Shown: positions 17,486-27,791, counted from the first letter of the stretch. The stretch: 64,000 nucleotides of DNA from Natronobacterium haloterrestre (GCF_900112205.1 NZ_FOKW01000003.1:186001-250000), one strand, 5' to 3'. Numbers and translations are program-made. The notes: generated from the sequence alone by a model not told the origin.

Positions 17486-19531
17486 CTACGGTGCCACGTA
17501 CTCGACCCCGAGTTGGTCGAAGAGGAACGACCAGTTGTCGAGTTGCTCCTCGACGACCATCCAGGTCGGCTTGCCGGTGCCGTGGCCGGTGTCGCGGTTG
17601 GTCTTGCAGAGGAAGGGGCCACCGTCGGCGACCGCCTGCATGCGGGCGGCGGTCTTCCAGGCGTGGACCGGGTGGACGCGGGTGTCTCCCTCGGCCGTTT
17701 TGAAGAAGACGGGCGGGTACTCGGTTCCGCTCTCGACGTTGTGGTACGGCGAGTACTCCTTGATCCACTCGTAGGCCTCGGGGTCGTCGGGCGAACCGTA
17801 CTCGCTCGTCCAGGAGGCCCCGAGCAGGAACGTGTGGAACCGGAGCATGTCCAGCAGGGGGACCTGACAGCAGACGGCACCGACCAGGTCGGGTCGCTGG
17901 GTGAGGACCGCACCGACGGTCAGCCCGCCGTTCGACCCGCCCTGGATCGCCAGCCGCTCGCTCGACGTATAGTTCTCGTCGAGCAGGTACTCCGCGGCGG
18001 CGATCATGTCGTCGAAGGTCTGCTGTTTGTCCTCGTGTCGGGCGGCCTCGTGCCACTCCTTGCCGAACTCGCCGCCGCCCCGCAGGTTCGCCTGCGCGTA
18101 GACGCCGCCGGAACGGAGGAACTCGCGGCCGAACTTCTGGAAGCCGGGCGTCAGGCTGTTCTCGAACCCGCCGTAGCCGTACAGCAGAGCAGGGTTGTCG
18201 CCGTCCCGCTCGAGGTCGGCACGGTGGACGACGAACATCGGGACCTCGGTGCCGTCCGCGGATTCGTAGCGGACCTGCTGGACGGTCAGGTCGAACGCCA
18301 GGTCGACGTCCGGCCGGTCGAGTTCCTCGGCGTCGTCCCCCTCGAGGTCGTAGCGGAAGACGGCGGGCGGGTGATCGAACGACTGGTAGCCGAAGAACGC
18401 CTCGGGGGCGTCGCGGTTTCCGGCCAGTCCAGTGACGGTGCCGGTGCCGGATCCCGGCAGTTCGATCGATCGCACGTGCTCGCCCTCGAGGTCGAAGACC
18501 TCGAGTTCGGAGACGGCAGCGCGCTCGTACTGGACGACCAGCCGATCGTCGGCGATCGTCGCGCCTTTCACGATGCCCTCGCGCTCGGGGACGACCTCGG
18601 GCAACTCGGCGGGATCGACCTCGCAGACCTCGCCCGAGAGATCGAGTTCGAGAAACCGGTAGTAGGGGGCGTCCAGATCGGTCCGGACGTACGCGGTGTC
18701 GCCGTGGACCAGCGGCGTGTAGAAGTGGTCGGCCTCCGTGATCACCGGCGTCAGTTCGACGTCGCCGACCGGAGCGTAGTAGAGATCGCTTCGCTCCCAG
18801 CCGGTCACGAACGCGACCAGCAGGTGCTCGCCGTCCCGGTCGGTCGAGAGCATCGGCCAGGTCGCCGGGTCGTCGACCTCGTACACCAGCACGTCCTCCT
18901 CCGGATCGTCGCCGTGTTCGTGGTAGCGGATCTCCTTCTCGAGTTGGGCCTCACCTTCCAGCCCGGTCCGACCGTAGTAGAAGCCGTCGGGCGTCCACGC
19001 GAGCATTCCAGGGTTGGCCCGGCCGAGTTCGGGCAACTCTTCGAGGACGTCGCCCGAGAGGACCTCGAGGACGGTCACGTCGTACAGTTCGTCGCCGCCC
19101 TCGTCGACGCCGTAGGCGAGGCGCTCGCCGTCGGGCGAGACGGTCCACCAGCCCATCGACTTCGTGGCGTCCTCGCTGAACTCGTTGGGGTCGACCAGCA
19201 CCTCGCGGTCGTCGGCGAGCGACTCCCGGAAGTAGAGGACGGGCTGGTCGTCCTCCGGAGCCTCGACCTCCTGGAAGTAGCCCGTCGGCGCGGGCGTGAT
19301 CGAACCGTAGTCGGTCGTCCGCGCGAGGTCCTCGAACCGGGGTCGTAACTCCTCGCGGACGTCGACGGACCCGAGGTAGGCGTCGGCGTACTCGTTCTGT
19401 TTCTCGACGAACTCGTCGACGGCCTCGTCGTCGCCGTTCTCGAGCCAGAGGTACGGGTCCTCGACGAGGTCGCCGTGGCGTTCGTAGCTCGTGTTCTCGC
19501 GTTTCGCCTGGGGAGGGCTACCCGGTTGCAT
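17486..19531 (-). CDS. prolyl oligopeptidase family serine peptidase (S9)
   Basis: Cleaves short peptides, typically after proline. The N-terminal half is a beta-propeller. The C-terminal alpha/beta-hydrolase domain has the nucleophile in QGGSNGGLTVGAVLTQRPDL, the acid in EGDTRVHPVHAWK and the catalytic His in NRDTGHGTGKP. The chosen ATG at 19531 gives 681 residues starting MQPGSPPQAKRENTSYERHG. A methionine 27 bases upstream is possible. No signal peptide, so likely cytoplasmic. Confidence 0.9.
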   Translation of the reverse strand: MQPGSPPQAKRENTSYERHGDLVEDPYLWLENGDDEAVDEFVEKQNEYADAYLGSVDVREELRPRFEDLARTTDYGSITPAPTGYFQEVEAPEDDQPVLYFRESLADDREVLVDPNEFSEDATKSMGWWTVSPDGERLAYGVDEGGDELYDVTVLEVLSGDVLEELPELGRANPGMLAWTPDGFYYGRTGLEGEAQLEKEIRYHEHGDDPEEDVLVYEVDDPATWPMLSTDRDGEHLLVAFVTGWERSDLYYAPVGDVELTPVITEADHFYTPLVHGDTAYVRTDLDAPYYRFLELDLSGEVCEVDPAELPEVVPEREGIVKGATIADDRLVVQYERAAVSELEVFDLEGEHVRSIELPGSGTGTVTGLAGNRDAPEAFFGYQSFDHPPAVFRYDLEGDDAEELDRPDVDLAFDLTVQQVRYESADGTEVPMFVVHRADLERDGDNPALLYGYGGFENSLTPGFQKFGREFLRSGGVYAQANLRGGGEFGKEWHEAARHEDKQQTFDDMIAAAEYLLDENYTSSERLAIQGGSNGGLTVGAVLTQRPDLVGAVCCQVPLLDMLRFHTFLLGASWTSEYGSPDDPEAYEWIKEYSPYHNVESGTEYPPVFFKTAEGDTRVHPVHAWKTAARMQAVADGGPFLCKTNRDTGHGTGKPTWMVVEEQLDNWSFLFDQLGVEYVAP

Positions 19532-19636
19532 ACCGCACCGGTTCGAACGGAGGGTCATTGAAACAACCGGTCGCGGAAGTCACGGGCGAGAGATTCGACG
19601 GGAGCGCCGGAGCCGGCGTCGACGCCCGGACCGCGC

Positions 19637-20605
19637 TCACGACCAGGGGTCCGGATCGATAGCGTGGTCGGGTTGCTGTCCGTCGAGGGCCTGCTCGAGT
19701 TGGCGGGCGATCGTCCGGTTCAGATCGTCGTAGGCCTCGAGCGACTGCCAGCCGCTGTGTGGCGTGATGACGACGTTCTCGAGGTTTCGAAGCGGCGTTT
19801 CGCCCGGCGGCTCCTCCGCGAGGACGTCCAGCCCCGCGGCCGCGATCTCGCGGTTCTCCAGGGCCGTCGCGAGGTCGTCCTCGTCGATGATCCCGCCGCG
19901 CCCGACGTTCACGAGGACGGCGTGCTCGGGCATCCGCTCGAACGCGTCCGCGTCGAAGAGTCCGCGGGTCTCCTCCGTCAACGGCGCGTGGATCGAGACC
20001 GCGTCGGACTCCGCGAGCAGTTCCGGAAACTCGACGAGACGGCCGCCGTACTCCTCGACGACCTCCTCGTCGACGTACGGGTCGTAGACGAGCAGATCGA
20101 GGTCGAACCCCTCGACGTACTCCGCCAGTCTTCGGGCGATCCCGCCAAAGGAAACGAGCCCGAGCGTCGAGCCGGGGACGCGCCGCATCGGCCGATCGGT
20201 CTCCCAGCTCCACTCGCCGTCGCGGATTTCGCGGTCGGCGGCCGGGATCCGCCGTCGGCACGCGAGCAGGAGGCCGAAGGCGTGGGTCGCGACCTCGGCG
20301 GTGCAGTAGTCCGGGGCGTTCGTCACGTAGACGCCGTGGTCGGCCGCCGCGCCGACGTCGACGTTGTCGAAGCCGGTCCCGGCGCGAGCGATCAACCGGA
20401 GCCCGTCGGCACGCCCGAGGGCGTCGGCGGTCACCGGCGAGTGAACGTCGACGACGAGTGCGTCCGCGTCGACCGCGGCCTCGGCGACGGCCCCTTCGGT
20501 GTGTGTATCCCGAACCTCCACCTCGATCCCGTTCGCCTCGAGCGCCGATCGCTGGAACTCGACGTCGACGAACGGCGTCTCGCTGATGATGACGCGTTTC
20601 CTCAT
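19637..20605 (-). CDS. D-2-hydroxyacid dehydrogenase, CtBP-like
   Basis: NAD-dependent oxidoreductase on a 2-hydroxy acid. The sequence NAPDYCTAEVATHAFGLLLA resembles C-terminal-binding-protein-like dehydrogenases rather than SerA. The NAD-binding region is atypical (LGLVSFGGIARRLAEYV, with a GFGGIA-type loop). Catalytic Arg is in VNVGRGGIIDE and the His in VITPHSGWQS. 322 residues. A C-terminal ACT domain, found in many SerA proteins, is absent. The substrate is unknown. Confidence 0.85.
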   Translation of the reverse strand: MRKRVIISETPFVDVEFQRSALEANGIEVEVRDTHTEGAVAEAAVDADALVVDVHSPVTADALGRADGLRLIARAGTGFDNVDVGAAADHGVYVTNAPDYCTAEVATHAFGLLLACRRRIPAADREIRDGEWSWETDRPMRRVPGSTLGLVSFGGIARRLAEYVEGFDLDLLVYDPYVDEEVVEEYGGRLVEFPELLAESDAVSIHAPLTEETRGLFDADAFERMPEHAVLVNVGRGGIIDEDDLATALENREIAAAGLDVLAEEPPGETPLRNLENVVITPHSGWQSLEAYDDLNRTIARQLEQALDGQQPDHAIDPDPWS

Positions 20606-20738
20606 ATATTAACTACCTTCGTAGTTCCCTCTTTGTCCCAACTCCTCTTAACTGTACCCTCCGTTCCCGGTCGGCTGAAACGGCGTCGCTACCAGCTTCT
20701 GTCCACGAACGTGCTTACTACGTAGTCGGAAAAGAACA

Positions 20739-20750
20739 ACCTTTACAGGT
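20739..20750 (+). promoter_or_regulatory. TATA region of purD
   Basis: CCTTTACAG lies about 27 bases before the purD ATG at 20772, the distance expected for an archaeal TATA box in front of a leaderless message. No Shine-Dalgarno-like sequence precedes the start. Confidence 0.5.
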
Positions 20751-20771
20751 TCGTGTGTTCCGCTAGCCACC

Positions 20772-22121
20772 ATGTCCGAGACCGTGCTCCTGATCGGTGG
20801 CGGTGGCCGCGAACACGCCATCGCCCGTGCACTCGAGGAAAGCGACGCCGACCTCTACGCCTGTGCGGGTAACCGAAACCCCGGTATCGCCCGCATCGCG
20901 GAGGGATTCGAAACGCTCGCGACGACCAACCCACAGGCGGTCGTCGACTACGCCACGACGGTCGACGCGGGGATCGCCGTCATCGGACCGGAATCGCCAC
21001 TCGAGGCCGGCGTCGCGGACGCACTCGAGGAGGCCGGGGTCTACGCGTTCGGCCCGAAGGAAGCCGACGCCCGAATCGAGACGGACAAGGCCTTCCAGCG
21101 GCGGTTCATGCGGGAGAACGACGTACCGGGCTGTCCGGACTTCGAGACGTTCGACGACATGGAGGCCGCCTGCGACTACATCGACGAGTACGACGGCGAC
21201 CTCGCGATCAAGCCCGCCGGTCTCACGGGTGGCAAGGGCGTGAAGGTCATCGGCGATCAGGTCACCGCCGAGGAGGGCAAGGCATACATCCGCGAGTCGG
21301 AGTACGACCGGATCGTCCTCGAGGAACGGCTGATCGGCGAGGAGTTTACGATCCAGGCGTTCGTCGCCAACGACACGCTCGAGACCGCGCCTGCTGTCCA
21401 GGACCACAAGCGCGCCTACGAGGGCGACGAGGGACCCAACACCGGCGGCATGGGGAGCTACTCGGACGCGACGACCCACCTGCCGTTCATGACCGAAGAC
21501 GACTACGACGAGGCCGTCTCGATCATCGAGGCCGCCGTCGACGCCCTCGAGGACTACCGCGGGATCCTCTATGGCCAGTTCATGCTCACGAGCGAGGGCC
21601 CGAAAGTCGTCGAGTTCAACGCCCGCTTCGGCGACCCCGAGGCGATGAACACCCTCCCGGTGCTCGAGACTGACTTCCTCGACGTGCTCACCGCGGCCCG
21701 GGACGGCGATCCGGTGCCCGAACTCGAGTTCGCCGAGCAGGCCACGGTCTGCAAGTACGCCGTCCCGGAGGGGTACCCGACGGATCCCGAAGCCGGTGCG
21801 AAGGTGAAAGTTGACGAGGAGAGCGTGGCGCGAGCGGTCCGCGCCACGAAAGACTCGAGCGGCGACGAGCCGCGAGAGAGCGCCGGCGACGCCCTGCTGT
21901 ACTACGCCAGCGTCGACGAACGCGACGACGGCATCTACACGACCACCTCGCGCTCGTTCGCCGTCGTCGGCGTCGCCGACTCGATCACCGACGCCGAGGA
22001 GATCGCCGAAGACGCGCTCGCCGTCGCCGGCGACGAGGGACTACACGTCCGTCACGACATCGGCAAGCCCGACCTCGTTCAGCGGCGGATCGACCACGTG
22101 AACGACCTTCGCGGAGAATAG
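20772..22121 (+). CDS. purD: phosphoribosylamine-glycine ligase
   Basis: ATP-grasp enzyme joining phosphoribosylamine and glycine in purine synthesis. The N-terminal LLIGGGGREHAIARALEES is the PurD signature. ATP-grasp motifs LAIKPAGLTGGKGVKVI and PNTGGMGSYS, and the metal site VVEFNARFGDPEAMNTL, are intact. 449 residues. The central loop DSSGDEPRESAGD is somewhat long. Convergent with the small membrane protein gene, 4 bases apart. Confidence 0.95.
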   Translation: MSETVLLIGGGGREHAIARALEESDADLYACAGNRNPGIARIAEGFETLATTNPQAVVDYATTVDAGIAVIGPESPLEAGVADALEEAGVYAFGPKEADARIETDKAFQRRFMRENDVPGCPDFETFDDMEAACDYIDEYDGDLAIKPAGLTGGKGVKVIGDQVTAEEGKAYIRESEYDRIVLEERLIGEEFTIQAFVANDTLETAPAVQDHKRAYEGDEGPNTGGMGSYSDATTHLPFMTEDDYDEAVSIIEAAVDALEDYRGILYGQFMLTSEGPKVVEFNARFGDPEAMNTLPVLETDFLDVLTAARDGDPVPELEFAEQATVCKYAVPEGYPTDPEAGAKVKVDEESVARAVRATKDSSGDEPRESAGDALLYYASVDERDDGIYTTTSRSFAVVGVADSITDAEEIAEDALAVAGDEGLHVRHDIGKPDLVQRRIDHVNDLRGE

Positions 22122-22125
22122 CAAG

Positions 22126-22482
22126 CTACGGCGACGTGTCGCCCTCGTCGTCCGTGAACTCGCTCGTCTCCTCCGAAACCGACGACTGGACGTCCTCGAG
22201 GTCGATCCCCTCCCGCAACCGGTCCGCGTCGATCGCGTTCTCGAGGGTCTCGACGTCCGCTACCGATCCGAGGCCACCCTCGTCGACCGCGTTCTCGATC
22301 GATTGGGCGTCGATCGCTTCGGTGAGCGTGTCTTCGTCCTGGTTCGTCGCCGAGCGCAGCGCCCGCCGCACGGCGACGAAGCCGGCGAGGGCAACGCCGC
22401 CCGAGACGACCGCGCCGGGCACGCCGTACCGCTTGTAGCCGAACTGTACCGCTTTCTTGCCAACTGTGTAGGCCCCGATCAT
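22126..22482 (-). CDS. small membrane-anchored haloarchaeal protein
   Basis: 118 residues. The N-terminal part (AYTVGKKAVQFGYKRYGVPG, then VVSGGVALAGFVAVRRALRS) has one hydrophobic segment. The rest is acidic and repeats an LENAIDADRL / IENAVDEGGL-like unit, suggesting a helical array. I recall similar unnamed proteins in haloarchaea. Function unknown. Its upstream region holds the 34-base tandem duplication described separately. Confidence 0.7.
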   Translation of the reverse strand: MIGAYTVGKKAVQFGYKRYGVPGAVVSGGVALAGFVAVRRALRSATNQDEDTLTEAIDAQSIENAVDEGGLGSVADVETLENAIDADRLREGIDLEDVQSSVSEETSEFTDDEGDTSP

Positions 22483-22527
22483 CGTATCGTGGCTCGAGTT
22501 AGCCGAGGAGCGAAAAGAGAAGTCGGC

Positions 22528-22594
22528 CTTCGTACGCCGACGCGTCGATGGGGACGTGGAGCTTCGTACACCGACGCGTCGATGGGGACGTGGA
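22528..22594. repeat. 34-base tandem duplication
   Basis: Two copies of a 33-base sequence (22528-22560 and 22562-22594) with one spacer base and a single G/A difference. Each copy contains the perfect palindrome CGACGCGTCG (22538-22547 and 22572-22581). It lies between the hemAT stop and the start of the minus-strand small membrane protein gene, i.e. in the latter's upstream region. Confidence 0.9.
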
Positions 22595-22610
22595 CTCGAG
22601 GCCCGCGGCC

Positions 22611-24215
22611 CTACCGATCCGCTGTGAGTCGGGCGATCGACCGCTCGATCTCCTCGGTTCGTTCGGCCTGTTCGTTGATCGCGTCGGCGACCTCGTCCGT
22701 CTCCGCCGCGACCTCCCGGGCGTCGTCGGCGATCCGATCGATCATGCTCGCGACCTCCTCCGTGCTCGCGGCCTGGTCGTCGGTCGCGGCCGCCACCTCC
22801 TCGATCCCGGTCGAGGTCTCCCCGACGGCGTCGGTGATCCGCTCGAGGCCGTCGACGGTCCGCCGGACTTCCTCGACCGCCCTGGAGACGCGTTCCTCGG
22901 CGACGTCGATGCTCTCGGTGGTTTCCTCCGTGTCCTCCTGAATGCGGTCGATCGTGTTCGTGATCATCTCGGCCTGCTCCTGGGACTCCTCGGCCAGCGA
23001 CTTCACCTCGTTCGCGACGACGGCGAACCCGTCTCCCGAACTCCCCGCGTTGGCCGCCTCGATCGACGCGTTGAGCGCGAGCAGGTTCGTCTGGTCGGCG
23101 ATGTCGTCGATGACCGAAACCAGGTCGTCGATCTCGTCGACGCTCTCGCGAAGCCGTTCGATGTCGGCCGAAACCTCCGCGGCGGCATCCTCGACGGCCT
23201 CGATCTGTTCGATCGCGTCCTGGGCGGCGTCGGAGGCCGTCTCCGAGATCTCCTCGGCCTCCTCGCTGGTCGCGTTGACCTCCTCGGCGCTCGCCGCGAT
23301 CTCCTCGACGGTCGCCGAGAGATCAGACACTTCCTTCGACACCTCTTCCACCGACTCGACCTGTTCGTCAGTGATCTCCGCGATCTCGGCGGCGCTTTCC
23401 TCGACGACGCCCGCCTCCGACTCGAGGCGTTCGACCGACTCCTCGACGTCCGCCGCGACCTGTTGCTGGCGCTCGATCTCCTCCTCGATCTCGCTGTAGG
23501 ACCGAATGTAGGTGTCGATGGCGACCTGCTGGTCGAGCAGCATGAGCTTCAGGGCCGAGAGGGTACGATTCCGGATCTCGTCGGTGACCGCCTCGAGTTC
23601 GGTTTCGAACGTGTCGCGGTCGATCGAGTCGGTGGCGGGTTCGTCGTCCGGGGTCTCGTCGGAGTCGAAGGCGGAGGCGGAAGGGGAGTCGGAAGGGGAG
23701 TCGGAAGCGGAGGCGGCGACATCGTCACCCCCGAACCGTCGCTCGAGTGCTTCGTCGACCGCCTCGGACACGATTCCGTCGAGGATCTGCTCGTAATACA
23801 GCGAGTACGACCCCAGATAGACCTTCGGCTCGAGGTCGATCAGTTCGTGTACCTTGCCGATCCGGGCCCGGGTCTCGAAGTACGACCGGTCGTACGTCCC
23901 CTCCCCGAGTTCGCGAAGGTACTGCGCCTGCAGACCTTTGAGCTGGTCGATGGAACGCGAAGAGCGATCGAAGATCGCGTTCGTCTCGGGGTTCGACTGC
24001 AGGTGGTCGTAGAACGCGTCGACCGTTTCGTCCTCGATCGCCGCGAAGAGCGGTTTCATCTCCGCGAGTCGCGCCGCGTCCTCCTCGTCGAACTGGGTGA
24101 TCCGCTTCCTGGCAGCGATCTCCCGCTCGTCGACACCGAGGTCCTCGAGCAGTTCGCTGCCGTCGACGTTGCGTCGCTGTTCCTCCGTCAGGGTCGTCGT
24201 GTTCGCGCGTGCCAT
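22611..24215 (-). CDS. hemAT: HemAT-type globin-coupled aerotaxis transducer
   Basis: A soluble oxygen-sensing chemotaxis receptor. Residues 30-180 form a sensor globin; the likely haem-ligating His is H123 in [19 protein letters not shown] low-complexity linker rich in SDSPSDSPS (about 190-215) leads to the MCP signalling domain, whose hairpin tip is [16 protein letters not shown]. No transmembrane segments. 534 residues. The signalling partner CheA is not encoded in this window. Confidence 0.9.
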   Translation of the reverse strand: MARANTTTLTEEQRRNVDGSELLEDLGVDEREIAARKRITQFDEEDAARLAEMKPLFAAIEDETVDAFYDHLQSNPETNAIFDRSSRSIDQLKGLQAQYLRELGEGTYDRSYFETRARIGKVHELIDLEPKVYLGSYSLYYEQILDGIVSEAVDEALERRFGGDDVAASASDSPSDSPSASAFDSDETPDDEPATDSIDRDTFETELEAVTDEIRNRTLSALKLMLLDQQVAIDTYIRSYSEIEEEIERQQQVAADVEESVERLESEAGVVEESAAEIAEITDEQVESVEEVSKEVSDLSATVEEIAASAEEVNATSEEAEEISETASDAAQDAIEQIEAVEDAAAEVSADIERLRESVDEIDDLVSVIDDIADQTNLLALNASIEAANAGSSGDGFAVVANEVKSLAEESQEQAEMITNTIDRIQEDTEETTESIDVAEERVSRAVEEVRRTVDGLERITDAVGETSTGIEEVAAATDDQAASTEEVASMIDRIADDAREVAAETDEVADAINEQAERTEEIERSIARLTADR

Positions 24216-24588
24216 GAGTTGAACTGAATCTAGAGATCGACCCGTCCTCCGCCGGTCGTCGACGGATCCGGGTCGGTCGGAACTCGGGCGGCTTGCGAGC
24301 CGTTGCCCCGGCTCCGATCCGGCCTTGGCGACGACTCACCCCCGTCGACTGGATCACGTCCGTGTTCGTCGATGGGGAAGTCCCCGCACCTGAGTTCATA
24401 TACTCCCGTGATACGACGGGGCCTAATCACTTTGCTGGCCGACTCGAGTGATTAAATCATCGACAACTCGTCATCGATTTTCGAACGGACGAAGCGGTGT
24501 CGAGTCGGCCAGTGCACGCGGACGGAGAAAACGGGAAAGAACAGTCCTCGATCGTCGTCGGTAGACGATCGCCGGGCGGTCGGTATCG
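24216..24588. other. intergenic region upstream of hemAT
   Basis: No convincing gene. On the minus strand a TATA-like GTATATGAA lies at about 24398-24406, which would start hemAT transcription some 160 bases before its ATG. A possible frame from the ATG within that TATA box runs into hemAT in another phase and looks non-coding. The rest holds nothing I can name. Confidence 0.5.
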
Positions 24589-25935
24589 TTACTGCGAGTC
24601 GGCGGCGTCGTCGATCGCCTCGAGCAGCAGGTCGAGCGCGAGATCGATCTCGCGTTCGGTGACGTCGAGCGGCGGCAGCAGTCGCAGCGTCTTGTGACCA
24701 CAGCCAAGCAGCAGGAGGCCACGCTCGAAGGCGGCCTCGACGACGGCTTCGCGCCGATCCTTGGTGTCGAACTCGACGGCCTGCATCAGTCCGCGGCCCC
24801 GGGCGTCGACCAGTTCCGGACGGTCCTCGACGGCGTCGTCGAGGCGACGACGGAGCTGTTCGCCCCGGGTCCGGGCGTTCTCGAGCAGGTTCTGCTCGTG
24901 GATGATGTCCATCGTGAGCGCGCCCTGCATCGAGCCGATGACGTCCCCTGCACCCCAGGTCGAGGAGAGTCGGCCCTCTTCTTCGGGGAACACGTCGGAG
25001 CGGGAGATGGTCGCGCCGACGCGCAGTCCCTTCGCCGCCGTGATGGCGTCCGGGGTGAGATCGAGGTGGTCGACGCCCCACATCTTTCCGGTACGGCCGA
25101 GGCCGGCCTGGATCTCGTCGGCGATCACGTGCAGGCCGTACTCGTGGCGCAGTTCCTCGAGGTCACGCGCGAACTCGGGGTGGGCGGGCCGGTAGCCGCC
25201 CTCGCCCTGGATCGGCTCGAGGATGAGGTAGGCGACCTCGTCGGGGTCGATGACGCCCTGTTCGGGGTGGAGCTTGTCCGCGACGACGTTTCCGCCGGGG
25301 CCGTCGGTCTGCCAGTTCGACTCGTACTCCGCCTGCGTGGAGGGATAGGGGACGCTGACGATGCCCGGCACTTCGGGGAAGCCCTTCCGGTGGACCGTTT
25401 TCGAGCGGTTCAGCGAGAGCGCACCGAGGGTGCGGCCGTGGAACGCGCCGTCGGTCGTGAACCCGCGGTGGCCGCCGGAGGCGTAACAGATCTTGATCGC
25501 GTTCTCGACGGCTTCGGCACCGGAGTTCGAGAGGAACACCCGGTCCATGTCGTAGTGGTCGGTCGCGTCCACCAGCCGTTCCATCAGCTGGCTCGGGCCG
25601 GGGAGGTCGGGATCGGACGGGGACCCGCCCGCGCTCACGTAGAAGTCCTGGCCGGCGATCTTGAGCGGATCGACCAGATCGAACTCCTCGAGTTTCCGCT
25701 GGAGGGTCGGGTTGTTGTATCCGAGCGGGGAGGCGGCGACGTGACTCGTGAAATCGAGCAGGACGTTGCCGTCGACGTCGGTACAGAACGGTCCGGTCGC
25801 CTCGGCGCTCGCGTCCCAGACGAACTCGTAGACGTACGTACTCGGGGCGGCGAACTCGTGGTGGTAGTTGGCCCACTGTTTCGCTCGTTCGCCTGGCATC
25901 TCCTCGACGCTCGGCTCGGCAGTCTCTCTGTCCAT
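24589..25935 (-). CDS. class III aminotransferase (GABA/ornithine-type)
   Basis: PLP-dependent transamination of an omega-amino group. Fold-type I class III features: VFLSNSGAEAVENAIKICYA, HGRTLGALSLN, EPIQGEGGYRPA, HVIADEIQAGLGRTG and the PLP lysine in TAAKGLRVG. 448 residues. The substrate (4-aminobutyrate, lysine, ornithine or other) is not fixed by these motifs. It stands alone, 50 bases from the MgtC gene on the same strand. Confidence 0.87.
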   Translation of the reverse strand: MDRETAEPSVEEMPGERAKQWANYHHEFAAPSTYVYEFVWDASAEATGPFCTDVDGNVLLDFTSHVAASPLGYNNPTLQRKLEEFDLVDPLKIAGQDFYVSAGGSPSDPDLPGPSQLMERLVDATDHYDMDRVFLSNSGAEAVENAIKICYASGGHRGFTTDGAFHGRTLGALSLNRSKTVHRKGFPEVPGIVSVPYPSTQAEYESNWQTDGPGGNVVADKLHPEQGVIDPDEVAYLILEPIQGEGGYRPAHPEFARDLEELRHEYGLHVIADEIQAGLGRTGKMWGVDHLDLTPDAITAAKGLRVGATISRSDVFPEEEGRLSSTWGAGDVIGSMQGALTMDIIHEQNLLENARTRGEQLRRRLDDAVEDRPELVDARGRGLMQAVEFDTKDRREAVVEAAFERGLLLLGCGHKTLRLLPPLDVTEREIDLALDLLLEAIDDAADSQ

Positions 25936-25985
25936 ATGTGAATATCTACCTTTAGGGGATTAAAATAATTCGAAAGACGCCCCGC

Positions 25986-27281
25986 CTAGATAACTAAAAG
26001 GACCGACGCTACGGCACCACCGAGTAACAATATCGTACTGTACACCGCCACCTGGTTCCGGAACGCGTGATTCGCCGACGTCGCTGCCAGCATCGCTTTG
26101 ACGACGATGCTCGAGACCGTCGCCAGAAGGATGCCGATGGTGGCTTCGGCCGGCCCCAGTTGGCCGCCGCGGTAGAGGACCACCGCCGACGTGGTTGCCC
26201 CCGCACTCGAGACGAAGCCGCTGGCGACGGCGGTCGCGTAGAAGCCGAGGGTGCCGAACCAGTCCTCGGCGAGCGACCCGAACACCAGCACGACCAGGAA
26301 GACCGCGCCGAACGCCAGGGCGTTTTTCATCGAGAACGGGCTCTCGAGTTCCATCGGCCCGGATTCGCCCCAGTCGGCGGTCATGCCGGCGACCGCGAAC
26401 GCGATCAGGATGACCGCCCCGAGCGGGATGGCAGCCTCGACGAGGAGGCCGGTATCGCTCCCGACGGTGAACCCGACCGCGATCGCCAGGTTCCGCGCTG
26501 CCATCGCCGCGTTCGCGAGCAATATCGCGGCGACCGCGTACGACGAAGCCTCGGGCCGCTGGTTGACGTGATCGAGCATCGTCCCGACGACTGCCGTGGA
26601 CGATGCGAGCCCGCCGAAAAAGCCAGTAATGGCGATCCCCCGACCGCCGTAGGTCGAGACGATCGCGTAGTTGACGATGCCGATCCCCGCGACCGCGACG
26701 ACCATTAGCCAGATCACCTGGGGCTCGAGATCGATCGTGACCGTCCCGATATCGAGTGGGTACTCGGCCGGCAACAGCGGGTAGATGACGAACGCGAGGA
26801 TAGCGAACTCCGTCGTCGCGCGCATCTCTTCCCGGGAAAGCCCGCCCGCGAACTCGTGGAGTTCGCGCTTGAGTACCAAAAGCAGCGACGAGAGCACCGC
26901 CACCGTCACGCCCTCGATGATGAATTCGGCCGCGACGAGGGCCCCCACGCCGTAGGCGACCAGCATCGATACGGACGTCGTCAGCGAGAGGCTGGTCCCC
27001 GGTTCGCCGACGAGGCCCTTGACGGCGAGTAATACGCCCTGGACGATCACGAGCAACCCACCGAGTATCAGCAGGTTCCCGCCGACGAGCGGCTCCTCGA
27101 GGACGAGAATCGTAAAGACGGCCCCCAGCAGGCTGATTAGCGAGAACGTCCGGATTCCGGCCGACTTCTGGGACCACTCCCGCTCGAGGCCCAGGAACAT
27201 CCCGAGCGCGCCGGCCAGCGCGATCCGAACGACCGTCTCATCGAGGGGCGCGTCGGCGAGTTGCAGCGCGACCTCGTTCAC
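25986..27281 (-). CDS. MgtC/SapB family membrane protein with DUF4010
   Basis: GTG start. The N-terminal roughly 150 residues carry the MgtC-like signature ALGMFLGLEREWSQKSAGIR with four or so membrane spans. The rest matches DUF4010, a second hydrophobic block (GGLASSTAVVGTMLDHVNQR). 431 residues, about 11-12 predicted spans. Members are linked loosely to magnesium and membrane-potential homeostasis. The precise function is unknown. Confidence 0.83.
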   Translation of the reverse strand: MNEVALQLADAPLDETVVRIALAGALGMFLGLEREWSQKSAGIRTFSLISLLGAVFTILVLEEPLVGGNLLILGGLLVIVQGVLLAVKGLVGEPGTSLSLTTSVSMLVAYGVGALVAAEFIIEGVTVAVLSSLLLVLKRELHEFAGGLSREEMRATTEFAILAFVIYPLLPAEYPLDIGTVTIDLEPQVIWLMVVAVAGIGIVNYAIVSTYGGRGIAITGFFGGLASSTAVVGTMLDHVNQRPEASSYAVAAILLANAAMAARNLAIAVGFTVGSDTGLLVEAAIPLGAVILIAFAVAGMTADWGESGPMELESPFSMKNALAFGAVFLVVLVFGSLAEDWFGTLGFYATAVASGFVSSAGATTSAVVLYRGGQLGPAEATIGILLATVSSIVVKAMLAATSANHAFRNQVAVYSTILLLGGAVASVLLVI

Positions 27282-27515
27282 CCGCGATCATTCATCGTGA
27301 CCGTACATAAGCGGCCTGCCGAAGTGACGTCGTGGAGAATGGGCTCGGACGAATTCGAGTGGAAAGGGAACGGAAGGCGGCGACAGGGCCAATACGAAAT
27401 CGGATAGGTCGAGACGTCAGGTCGAGACGATCCGGGATGCATCGCTGTGCGGAGGAACCGCCGATTCGGCCCAGCAGCCCCGGCAGTCGGCCGCGGCTCA
27501 CGGTTCGATCGGTAC

Positions 27516-27791
27516 CTACAGGTCGACGTACTGGGCTTCCCACTCGCGGCGCGCCTCGAGTTCCCGCTGTCCCCGGCGAGTGAGTGTGTAGAAGTTGGTG
27601 CGCCGGTCGCGTCGTCCTTTCTCGACGAGCCCCTTGTCGACGAGGGTATCGAGGTTCGGGTAGAGCCGCCCGTGGTGGATCTCTTTCTCGTAGTACTCCT
27701 CGAGTTCCTCCTTGATCGCGAGTCCGTGAGGTTCCTCCTCCCCAGCGATCACGTAGAGGAGGTCACGCTGGAATCCTGTCAGGTCGTACAT
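27516..27791 (-). CDS. PadR-family transcriptional regulator
   Basis: 91 residues, a minimal winged helix: LTGFQRDLLYVIAGEEEPHG, then LEEYYEKEIHHGRLYPNLDT and the wing RRTNFYTLTRRGQRELEARR. It lacks the C-terminal dimerisation helix of longer PadR proteins, as is usual for the short haloarchaeal type. An inverted repeat in front of its start may be its own operator. Regulated genes unknown. Confidence 0.88.
   Translation of the reverse strand: MYDLTGFQRDLLYVIAGEEEPHGLAIKEELEEYYEKEIHHGRLYPNLDTLVDKGLVEKGRRDRRTNFYTLTRRGQRELEARREWEAQYVDL

Noticed and set aside
25960-27177. 405-codon frame overlapping the MgtC gene
   Set aside because: Arg-rich shadow of the MgtC/DUF4010 gene on the same strand, out of frame.
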